Shown here piece after piece: positions 1-17,617 of a DNA stretch of 64,000 nucleotides; position 1 is the stretch's first letter; each line of letters starts with the position of its first letter. Under the pieces are notes generated by a model that saw nothing but the letters and a program-made list of their open reading frames with translations, ran no database searches and had not been told where the DNA came from. Position numbers and translations under genes: made by a program. The stretch is from Nymphaea colorata (Eukaryota; Streptophyta; Magnoliopsida; Nymphaeales; Nymphaeaceae): positions 24,383,703 through 24,447,702 of the forward strand of contig NC_045146.1 in the NCBI RefSeq assembly GCF_008831285.2, read 5' to 3'.

Positions 1-567
1 ATTATGGTATTACCAACGATTCAATAAAAAGAAAGCAAATTGATGGTTGCCACACTCGCACCTAAGTTATGTTAATTGGTGCAGCGACTGTTCTGAGGAG
101 TGTATGTGACACCAAGCATTATGCTTAGAATCTAGATACAGAAATGAACATGTAAGCTAGCTGTTTCAGTGTACAGTTGTCCTGCACGCTGGTTATGCTT
201 ACCAGAAAAAGTGCCTAGGCTATGGGGAATGTACTACTTGGTCCAATTTTAAGTGCTTGATGTAGGGGATATGGCTGGGTCTTTTCGTTTTCTGGGAGAT
301 TGGGCAACCTAGGAAAAAGACTACTTGTTCCAATTTGAAATGCTCAATGTAAGTGGCAGGTTTGCCATCGCCCACATCCACTAAACTGTTTTTTCCTTTT
401 TTAGTTACTACAGTAAAGCTTCACAGAAACTGTTCTACCATATGTTTTTGTCTGATATTGAATGTATAGCTAAGTTTGAATAACTCAAGGAGAGGCTTTG
501 TTGGTCCTGCTCCTTTAGTGTTTCTTCTGAAAGTTTTTGGACTGATGTTGGTTATTCTTGTGTTCAG
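1..567. other. No gene recognised; probable intron or upstream part of a left-hand gene
   Basis: No exon with recognisable protein similarity is visible here. If the short exon at 568-627 is real, this stretch holds an intron ending in the pyrimidine-rich acceptor at 555-567. Otherwise it is intergenic. Confidence 0.3.
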
Positions 568-627
568 AGGGAATCGCGCCGTGAAGAACAGAAAGCTGCT
601 GCTGAAAAGAACGTTGACACTGGCTGA
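568..627 (+). CDS. Possible last exon of an unidentified gene entering from the left
   Basis: After an acceptor ending at 567 (TGTTCAG), an open frame reads RESRREEQKAAAEKNVDTG and stops at TGA 625-627. The peptide is charged and Ala/Glu/Lys rich, as in the soluble tail of many eukaryotic proteins, and reads like a C-terminus. No upstream exon could be recognised and the family is not identified. The case rests only on the acceptor, the peptide composition and the clean stop, so this is tentative. Confidence 0.3.
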   Translation, partial: RESRREEQKAAAEKNVDTG

Positions 628-1479
628 AGGGATCATATCAGTCTGTTCTTGCCCCTTTCATCTCTTTTCTTGCACCAAACAAAATTTTGATCTTGTTTAG
701 GATAAACAAATTTAGTTATTGAAAGCCAGCTTTAGATTGACCCTGAATCATCATATGTATGAAGCACATTTTCATATACCTACCATTTGCAAATTGCCCA
801 GCTTCCTTGATGACTTCTTTCGTTCCAACTTATTCATCAATCCAGACAGATGAATCAGAATGTCTGCAGCTTGGGTAGAGAACATACATCAGGGGGTAAA
901 GTGAGCTTGGGCATCTTTCTTAGCTAGCTAGGTCTGCGGACTGAATTCAATACCTTGGGTATGTATTGCTCCCTGGATGGTCAAAGTAAGAGAGAAACTT
1001 GCTGGTAGAAACTGGATTTTTTCTCTGAGAACTGAAATAAGGTACATGTACGTATTTATTCTCTGCTGACAAAATTTTACGTCGGAAAAATTCAGTGATG
1101 AATCTTTTGGAGAACAAATTGATTTCACTATTGGACATTGACCAAAAATGGCGCGTGAGATGAGAAATAGGACATTGTGCATTACCGGTTCTTATTATCT
1201 TGTATCGACTGAAATTGGTCTGATGCAGGTGTGCACTAGTGATGTGGTGGTTAGCATATGGAGATTGAACTTGTGACTGAACAATGCAAATTTGAGAGAA
1301 TGCCATGCCATTTTCAGATGTTGTCACTCCGTATACGGGCCTGTATACAGGCCTATCCGTATTCTAATGACATGCAAAGTTCAAGAGTTGATGACGGAGG
1401 GTTAGTTGTGAATAAGACCAAGTCCTTAAGCCCTTTAAACTTCAGCAATAACAAGGCTCAACAAAAGGCTACTTTATGA
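628..1479. other. Gene-free stretch
   Basis: The open frames here are short, low-complexity and unlike known proteins. The stretch presumably holds 3' flanking DNA of the left-hand gene. No RNA gene or clear repeat was seen. Confidence 0.4.
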
Positions 1480-1775
1480 GTCGAGTGTTGGAAGCTTGTG
1501 CACGACTTACTTGGGCTCTCCTCTCTCAAGGTGACCTTCAGGAGTACCACCTTGGGGATATCTTAATCAAGTTGGAAAAGAAATTAGCCAAATGTAAGGG
1601 GGATCTACTGTCTTATGCCGGTAGGCTGGATGCAAGCATTTGAATTGCCAAGGAACTTTGGGCACAGATGGAAAAAGGTACGGCTGCTTTTCTTGGGCTG
1701 ATTCTCAGCCACAAAACCAATCGCTTAATTGCTTGGAAGTCTCTTTGCAAACCTTAGAAGGGGGAGTACGTATGA
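1480..1775 (+). mobile_element. Decayed LINE (non-LTR retrotransposon) reverse-transcriptase C-terminal fragment
   Basis: Conceptual translation, broken by stops, gives LEKKLAKCKGDLLSYAGRLD, then MEKGTAAFLG and NRLIAWKSLCKP. These match the conserved order in plant LINE polyproteins after the reverse-transcriptase fingers and palm (K-L--WKG-LLSYAGRL, then the block ending in --SWK-VC-PK). In-frame stops interrupt it near 1640 and 1757. No target-site duplication, poly-A tail or endonuclease domain was found, so this is a truncated dead fragment. It lies close to the 3' end of the UBC gene. Confidence 0.6.
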
Positions 1776-1933
1776 AGTCAATGAATTTCTCTAGTCCTTG
1801 ATCATTACATTCTTATGAAAAGATGGATTTCTGGAGAACATGAATAGAAGTAAAATCTTATTTGGAAAGAACCGGGTAACATAATCTATTTTGGTATACT
1901 CTGTGTACTGTTCTCGGTGCATGTAAAAGGTAT

Positions 1934-3183
<1,250 letters not shown>

Positions 3184-3193
3184 CTATATATAG
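3184..3193 (-). promoter_or_regulatory. Probable TATA box of the UBC gene
   Basis: The near-palindromic CTATATATAG lies about 140 bp upstream of the start codon at 3044. That spacing fits a core promoter with a leader of about 110 nucleotides. It is inferred from motif and spacing only. Confidence 0.45.
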
Positions 3194-6100
3194 GGACGAT
3201 ATGGGTGCAAGCCAGCGGAGGGCATTCGTCTCATTCAAAGTTTGTCTGAGAATAGATGCCAAGAAAAAAGCAGCAAGGCAGGATCCTTCTGTGCATTTCT
3301 GTGGTGTTCATATGTGCTGCAGATGAATGGAATGCCAGAAAGGTGATGTAGACTTATGAAAAGGTATGCAAGAAGAAAATTTTACTTGCGATTGTCTAGA
3401 ACCTTCAGGTCATCGATTCCTCGAAAAAGGCTATATAGTCTGAATGGAAATCCTTTGAGGATTGGCACTTTCAATGTAGACCGTCATTGTGGATGACAAA
3501 TTGGTCCAAATTTCAAACTGAGGTTAACAGGTATTTTCTTGAAGAAGCAATCCACATGTCAATTAGGAAATTCCAAATGGCTAAGAACCCTCATATAGTA
3601 AGATCTGGCCTAATCACATCCAGAGTCAGTCTTGAACGTGCTTTCAAAAAGACAAACTGAATCCGAATATAACTACCTTAAGATCCGTTGTCTTAATAAC
3701 ATTCATATTTGGATTATCAGGAGTTTTAGATTCCGATTAAATTCATATGAAAACGGAATGCTAAATCAGGATTTGACTAGTAGTTGGATCTTTTGGGTTT
3801 TTTTCTTCCTGCAAGAAAGCCTCGTATATGTGCAGCTTGCTATAGATTCATGCATTTGTACCCACAGATGAAATGGTAAGAACAGATGAAGACGTATAAA
3901 AATAGGTTTGAGAAGCCACGCATCCTAGAGCAATGAACGGTTATCAAACAGATGTTTATGTCATTATGTGCAAAGCCTTAAACGTTAAAGTTGATTCGTC
4001 TGAATGGCGACTCAAGTATATTGGAGGTGCAAATGAAAAAGGCATGTAGAGAAAAAGACGACTCCAGTTGATGCATACTTTCGGACGGAACATAAGCGTC
4101 AAGTTTTCATCACGATCTAAGCACAAATTTTACGATTTGTGTGCTTGCGTGCGCCTTTGAAGTCAATACTTGAAGGTTCGGTGCTCACATTTGGTGTGAG
4201 AAAAGAATGGAAATCAATGAGAGTGACATAAATATTCACTAAAAAGTGTGAATAAATTAGCAATAGCTTCCAGCAAATGTTAATGCGTTCGCTCTAGCTT
4301 GACCTTTTACGGGGAGAGGGTGAAGCTTTTTGGGTTTCAAAGCATGCATGGTGGAGAACAGGATTCGCCCAGGATTAACTGTAGTTAGGTCACGCTACCC
4401 AACAAAAAATATCAAAGCCCAAGGGCCAGCATATCAGATATGGTCAATGCATTAAAATAAGCTTCTTCAATGGTCCAAAAGAATGATATTCGTTCTTAGC
4501 TTTAGAGTATGGGCATGGAATCCATGCGCCCACTTCTCCTCGTCAGAGATAGGCCTCTAAGACAGAATCTCATGTAGATCAAGCAAAATTCCACGAGAGG
4601 ACAAGCCTAGGTTCATCATCATGAAGACACATGCGCCTCATTCAATACGTTGCCTCTACCACCGTTAAAAAAAAAAAAGCTTTGTGAAATGCACTATTCC
4701 CCTTGCTTTTGCTTCCTGCCCAACCATTCCTTTCTACATCACGACAATCTTTGTTCTTGAAATCGGAGTTCGTTTTCTCTTGCAGTCATCGTCCCTCTCG
4801 GTTGCTATACCAGCAACTTTTCCCGGGCCAATGTTTTACCATCTTTTTAAAAGCTAATCACTGGAATCCTTTTGCGACGTTGATCAGTCTTCCTTCTTTC
4901 TGTTTCCTTTTTCCTCTTTGAGTCTCCAAGTTGAGGCTGCCGCATTGAGAAGCTTCTCTTCATTCCTCCTAAGCGGAGCATATGTAACATTATTATGTTT
5001 TCTCAAACATTCCCCTTAATGGTCTGCTTAATATGATGGTTGAAGAACCACCGCCCTTGTTAGTAGGGCCGAAAATTGAACTTAGTTGGCCGGTCAACCT
5101 GGCTCAGCTCATATCAAGCTCCTATCCGCTTGATTCACTTGAACTAATGAGACGAACACAGGCTGGGGACCAGTTATAGTTGAGCACAACAGCTTGTTCC
5201 TCGTCCACCAGAGCTTTTACAGATTTAGCCAAGTCATCTATCATGAGGAAAAAAACTCAGCCGTATTCTGATTAGGCACTTGGCTTTGCGGGGCTAATGA
5301 GACATCCGCACCAAAGTGAAATATCATGAAAAACCGTAGGCTTTCCAGGCTCATTAGGCAAAATTGTCTCACTAATCAAGTGCTCCTAAGAAGGAAAAAG
5401 TTTACAGCTTACAGTCCGACGCCCCCAATTAGCATGATACTTTCACAATTTCCGCAGAACATCAGCCAAGCTTTTCTAAACAGAATACCATTCCTTCTCA
5501 ACTAAAGCAGACGCGCACGCTAGATAGACGAGGGAGAGACCCGTTGAGACGATAACTACGCCTCTAGCAAGGCCTCGAACATGCGAATCACAGAGAAGCT
5601 TTTGTTTCAAGCGTACAAAACGAGGCTACAACACATTTCAACGACTATACAACTTTGTGATTCTTCTCTGACTTATCCAAATCGGAATCTGAGAAAGTTC
5701 AATAATACATGCAAAACAAACACACCCAGCTGTCAATATAACTAGGTTCATGCTCCCCACGAAGACATATCAACCCAATATCACAACGTACAGAGTCCAC
5801 GGGAACGAAAAGGAGTTCAGGTCAAGAAAATCAGAGTAGAAAAAGAGGGGGTGCATCCACAGACTCGTAGCAGCCTTTTGACAATCTGGAAAGCGGACAC
5901 ATTAATCACCAAACCACCTACCAATTAAGAAAACGACAAACACCAGAGCATGTACAAAACGCCAGCAGAGAATACAACCATGCAAAAATTGTCAGAGTGA
6001 TGCAGCAGAGAGGAATATAAGCAAGAAACAAACCACTATCAAATAAAAAACTACCAAGTGATTTATCTGAACAAAGCTGTTGCCAGAAGATGTCAAACCT

Positions 6101-6400
6101 TGCAGTTGTCTAAATAAAGATACAGAATATGAATATAACATGTCCATATGCTGGAAAAACAGTTCCAATGGGATCTTTTACGTCTGTCAATGACCAGAAG
6201 CTAAACCCAGATGGCGACCCGCGACCACATGTGAGTTGCACCATGACATCACCAAAGACTCGGAGAAACAAATCACCTGATGACTTCAAAGCTCTAGTAG
6301 TGTCAGTCGACTATACACCAAGACCTGGTTCCTCAGAATCTTGAGAAGGGAGTCTGAGGATTAATGGTTGGTTCGGTCCATCCACTTCGACATATCTTGA
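3194..6400. other. Intergenic region between UBC and ROP genes
   Basis: No coding exon is recognised. It contains upstream DNA of the UBC gene, a possible small MITE near 5.3 kb, and presumably the 3' UTR of the ROP gene just left of 6401. All open frames are short and without family features. Confidence 0.4.
5268..5392. repeat. Possible small MITE-like foldback element
   Basis: The left end (AGGCACTTGG, then GCTAATGAG) and the reverse complement of the right end (AGGAGCACTTGA, then CCTAATGAG) show the same ordered blocks. That gives imperfect terminal inverted repeats around about 125 bp. There is no coding capacity. The arms are degenerate and no target-site duplication was confirmed. Confidence 0.3.
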
Positions 6401-12472
<6,072 letters not shown>

Positions 12473-13768
12473 TTGTTTAATTTTTTATTTAATTAAATAC
12501 TGCTTAAATTGTAGTCACCCACCTAAATTTGTTGTCCCAACGTGGCCATGAGAAACGGACAAGGTCAACGTGGGCTCGCCCTTTTTCGGTCAAGTTGAAC
12601 CCACACATAGATGGGTGCGGACCCAATTCCACTTACATATATTCGAGCCAACAACACATATTGTTACCCTTTTTAAACAAAGGACTTGATACTGGATCGA
12701 GCCCATGGATTTAATTTGTTTGGACCAAAACAAGGCATTTAAACACTATTTTTAAAAGATGTTGTGACTCCAACCTTTTTAATGAGTTCGTTTAAGATCA
12801 CATTCGTTGCTTTTGTACTTTCAAAACTTTATGAGAGAGATCCACTTGAAAATGTTTCACTATTCTTATCCCCAAGTATTATAATCATATAAAATTTTTG
12901 TCTTTTATTAAGTTTTATTTGAACATTTAAAAGATTCACAGCTTCTTTCGTGGTAAATCTTTTGTTTTGTTTTTTTTTTCACCCTGCTATTACTATGTGA
13001 AAAGTACATTCATGTCTGCATTTAATTCATGTGGATGGGACTTGGGTATCTCTTGTTGGAGCTTTAATGGATCTAGGAGATCAAGTCCATGAGTTCCAGA
13101 ACCGGACCTGCATATTCCCAGACCGGACGAACACTGTTCAGATTTTATACCTAAAACGCCTAATGGATCCCCGTATTCTTTAACCGGATCGGGACCCACG
13201 CCTACTAGTTCCAACCTGGACCTGGGTCCGGTTTGAAACTCTCGGGGTGGGTTTGGGATCCTGATGTAAGAAAGCACCAACAACTTGTAAATGCCTTTGT
13301 CCTGTCGGCCAACTGAAATCAATTTTCAAATTTATATTTTATGAAATAAAACAAAAGAAATTATTATAGTACGGGGAGTGACTTGCACCTTTATCTTTCA
13401 CGTACAAAAATTCAGCTAAAAAAAATATATGTATAATGACCACGTGAAATTACGTGTACGTACTCCAACAATTTTTTCATGTTCATGAACGAAACGCGCT
13501 TGTTTAATTTTAATTATCCAAAAGCATTAATGTTTATTTAAGAAAAACTGTTTTTAGTACAAAACCCCAAGATTATTCCACTTTCAAAATTTGGTTTGCT
13601 TCGCCGAACCAAAACAAAAAAAAAAAAAAAAAAAGCTTGTGTTAATAGAAAGTGTCATTAAAAAAGTGCATGAGTTTTTTTAGTGGATTTGGTGTCGGTG
13701 GTCATTCAATTAATTATGAGAGATAAAATGAATAACTTAAATCTCATTCGTATTTATATAAACTTATG

Positions 13769-13851
13769 ATTCAATTCTTTAAATCATTTAATGTAAATGT
13801 AACAACACATAATTCAATTCTTTAAATCATTCAATGTAAATGTAACAACAC
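13769..13851. repeat. Two-copy 40-bp tandem duplication (period 43)
   Basis: The copies at 13769-13808 and 13812-13851 both run from ATTCAATTCTTTAAATCATT to GTAACAACAC and differ at about one base. Confidence 0.9.
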
Positions 13852-15355
13852 TTTCAACTCATTCAATTAACTATAAGTGATGGGGTCAAAAATATGTACA
13901 GATTTACCGACATTACAACAAAAGATTTTATGAGTTGATCACACCAACAGTAGCTCTCCTATTGTGATATTATGTAAAGGATAAAAAATGTCATATTTTT
14001 TTTATCTTAAAGGTAGATGTGACCTAGTAAGCTGGTTATAAACCCAAATGTCCATCAAAAAATGATAATTGGTTCAACTTTCGTTAATCGATACAAATGT
14101 GCCACCTATAGTAGTCGCTGCAGAAACTAACCCTTTTAATTTCTGAAAATGTGAAGAGAATGGCCTACTAATCTGGAAATATTATATCTTTTATAGCCTG
14201 TGTTTTTAACATAGAAAATTTGGAATCCTACATCACGTAGGGATGGTAAAAAAGCTAGTTAGGCTTTTGGAAGTCAAGGCATTTCCTTGGCAGTATGCGT
14301 AAATGAAGTCACATGCATGGGATCCGTTGAATCTCTCTCTCTCTCTCCCTCTCTCTATTGAACAAGACAAGAACATGGTGTCTCTCTTTTTTAGAGGATT
14401 TTCTTCTTGGATGATTGGAAAGATAATGATAGGTGTTGTATATGTGAAATACAAAATGTAACATGTGGGTCATCCAAGAAATATAGAATGTCGTTTGTCT
14501 AAGTTTTATTAACTTATGCTCTACATAGCACAACAAATATTAACCAATCATGTTAATTGCGCTACGTAGATGAAAGCGACCCTTACTTCGATTCTCATTG
14601 GTGTTACTCCGATCAATTACAAACACAGGATGAGCGATACTCTAATTGACGAGTATAGTGCTCTCTACCCATGTCTTGAGGGAATGAGCTTGACTCGCTT
14701 GTGCTCCCAAACGATAGTGTTAATTGCTTTTCTTATTTTTTTAATTAAAAAATGTTAAAATAATTTGAATTTCGTTTATAAAAAATATTTAAAAACAAGA
14801 TAAATTAACCCATATAGGCCAATGCCCATCTTTACTAGGCAATGGGAATGAGCATGGTTCAAATGATTAAAGCAATCAAGCTTTTCATTCCTAGTTTGAA
14901 ATATATTTCCTTGGAGGGCGCTCACTAAGCCTTTTTCGAATTTCAAATGTTCAAATTATTTGCGCTCCACTCCATGATACCTTTCATTCTTTGTCTTCCA
15001 AAGTACAAGAAGAAGATTAAACTAAAAGGTTCGCTTTCGGTATTTGAAACTTGAACGCGAAATTCACGAACTGGTCTCCAAGCCGCATGATTTTTGCGAA
15101 AGGTCGGATCTATCTGCTTTAAACATAAAGCAACTTTATTTGATTCAAGTAGCCAAGTGGATGGATCTCTTATGAGTACCATTAATTAAAGCAAAGCAGC
15201 TTCACAAAGCCGGTTCCCTCTTTTGATGTTCACACTAGAAAGGTGAGGCCAATAAGTGGTTGATTTTTGGTATCTTTATGAGTGTTATTATTAAGGGTTA
15301 TTTGGCAGCTGGAACATTATGTGAGTCTTTCACGAATATGCCACAAAAATTGAAA

Positions 15356-15430
15356 GACGCTTAATTCTAATACTAATGTCGCATGTATTTTTGGAACGAC
15401 GCTTAATTCTAATACTAATGTCGCATGTAT
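15356..15430. repeat. Two-copy 33-bp tandem duplication (period 42)
   Basis: The copies at 15356-15388 and 15398-15430 begin GACGCTTAATTCTAATAC, end GTCGCATGTAT and are identical. The short motif TTTTTGGAACG follows each copy, directly after the first and a few bases after the second. Confidence 0.9.
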
Positions 15431-15880
15431 CTGATTGAATTTTTGGAACGGATTTATAAAGTTTTCACAGAGTGTTCCAACTGTCAAATGTGGTCTAATT
15501 GTTTGATTGGGTAGAACAACAATGCTTTAGTTGGCATGTCCTATCATGATGAGGAAGTTGCCTAAACTTAGAGTGGTCACACCAAATTTGTAGTAATGAC
15601 ATGAGATTTCTCTCCCAAATGCATCCCATCCTCTTCCAAACTGAAGGCAAGTCCAGTTGGCCCCTTCTTTACTCAATCACACATGGGACCAACCATTTGA
15701 CTTGCTTTCACATTTTCTGGATCATGGGGTTCCAATTGGATTACCAATTGATCACCAGCTTGCAAATGCTCAGAAGCATTCTTTCTTAGCCTGGCTGAGT
15801 GACAACTTTGCCATTTAAGGCAAGTTTAGGTCACAGTCAAACACTGGAATTGGGAAGAAAACTCAGGTTTCAATCATAAA

Positions 15881-15896
15881 CCCCCCCCCCCCCCCC
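15881..15896. repeat. Poly-C tract (16 C)
   Basis: An uninterrupted run of 16 cytosines, then TCCC. It is one of three such tracts between 12.3 and 17 kb. Confidence 0.95.
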
Positions 15897-16030
15897 TCCC
15901 ACCAAAAAAAGAAAATTATTCATAAAAAGATATTTTATTTTTGTTCCGAAATATGCAAATCATGTTTCAAAAAATGGTTAAAAAAACACTAAATTTTCAC
16001 AAAGCTATGTTTTTTAGGGTATCAAGTAGA

Positions 16031-16340
16031 CCTAGGCATCAGGCCAAGATAAGAGTCGGGACCAGATCGGTCCGACGCCCGAAACCTGAGCCCAGGCACA
16101 TGCCCGATACTCGATACTTGAGCCAGCCCGATTAAATATATATATATATATATAATAAATGTTTAACATAAATTATATTTTTAATAACAAAATATATTAT
16201 TATTAAATAAAAATAATGAAAAAATAAAAAAATTTATTTGGGCCTAACCGAGCCCATCAAGCCAATCAGGGCCAGTTTTTTCAGGCCCGGCCCTAGGCCT
16301 GATCAAGTCGGGTACCGAGTACCCAGGCTCATTGCCTAGG
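16031..16340. repeat. MITE-like non-coding element with CCTAGGC ends
   Basis: The left end CCTAGGCATCAGGCC and the reverse complement of the right end CCTAGGCAATGAGCC match at 13 of 15 positions. Between them are GC-rich arms full of short GGCCC/CCCGA motifs flanking an AT-rich core with a TA microsatellite (about 16136-16154). The short GC-rich motif arms suggest a non-autonomous DNA element. There is no transposase. Confidence 0.45.
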
Positions 16341-16899
16341 CTTAGTGTCGAGGAAACACAATCTTAATCTTCTTGCCCTAGGGTAAGCAGCAGGAAGAAA
16401 AACATATCTACCTTAGAAAATATTTTTGAGAGGTAATTTTATGCATGTGACCTTATGACCCATCAATCAAGTCGATCAGACACCTCCTCATCAGTTTACA
16501 TAGTCTTCATATTTACCCGATCTACGTATTTTATGAGCTTGATACGTATATAAGCTGAGATTATTCGTGAGGTGACATCAAAGTTAATCCAACTCACATT
16601 TGAGACTTAAAGTGCAATGGAAGTCATCTTATTAAAGCAAATCCAAGGACTGACCCTATTAACCAGAAGGATCCAGACCTGTTCCACCTGGATCCAACCC
16701 ATGGCTGGGCCCCATTGACAGCCCACTGAGCTAGGGATATTAGTTTTATTCAAGCAGATGGTGGTTGGGAATAAAATTATTGACTCCTGAAAGAATATGG
16801 ATGCTTGTGGTGGTGTTGATGGAGCAAGTCTAGGGACCAAAATACTTGAAACAGACATGGCCCCATTACCTTACCTGCCTCCCTTCACTAAATTATGTG

Positions 16900-16914
16900 C
16901 CCCCCCCCCCCCCC
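16900..16914. repeat. Poly-C tract (15 C)
   Basis: An uninterrupted run of 15 cytosines in AT-rich DNA. Confidence 0.95.
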
Positions 16915-17555
16915 AGCTTTATGCCAAGAATTTGGATCTGGGATAACCAAATTTTGATCAACCAAACATATTTAAAATGTCTTTGAAAAAAACAAAAAAA
17001 TTATATAAAAATTTAAATAAAGGAATAAAATATATTTAAAAATTAGTTTTCTTTTTCTTTTTTTACCCATGTCGACATCAGCACCCACACCCCCATGTGA
17101 TAATGCTTTCTATGGAAGACTTGTTTGAAAATATAAATCTTTTTATATGTTTGAAGATACCCGTGTTGCTCACATAAGTAGCAAAAACGACGGCCAATAT
17201 GAAACGAGTTAGAGCTGATGTCACACTCAGTTTCCGCCAATGTGAAAGAGAAAATGATTTCATGATAAAGTTCGTGAAAAGGATTTTGTATTTGGATCGT
17301 CGCCATGTGGGGAGAAAATCTTGATTTGTGTGCCCCAAGCAAGATTCAGCGCCGCAAGAAAATGTGAATCCTCCATGCATGTATATGTATATGATGATTT
17401 TACGTCAAATTTATATATTTCGTGTTTCAATTTTCATTCAAACTCTCGATAATCCTTGGAAAGAAGGATACCTTATTTATCCAAGTCATTTTGGTAGACT
17501 TGGTTTGAGTGGCATGAATATCGCAGGACTAAGTATATCGGATGCCTCATACTAA

Positions 17556-17617
17556 ACACCAACGCAGTCCCTTCAAACCTTGAAGAATACACCAACGCAG
17601 TCCCTTCAAACCTTGAA
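17556..17617. repeat. Two-copy 29-bp tandem duplication (period 33)
   Basis: Two identical copies (17556-17584 and 17589-17617), each starting ACACCAACGCAGTCCC. Confidence 0.9.

Larger units (their letters stand above)
12473..16030. other. Gene-free AT-rich region with small duplications
   Basis: No gene is recognised. It holds a C/G-rich degenerate segment near 13.06-13.26 kb, tandem duplications at 13769-13851 and 15356-15430, a short CT run near 14.33 kb, and a run of 16 C at 15881-15896. The short open frames are not supported. Confidence 0.5.
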
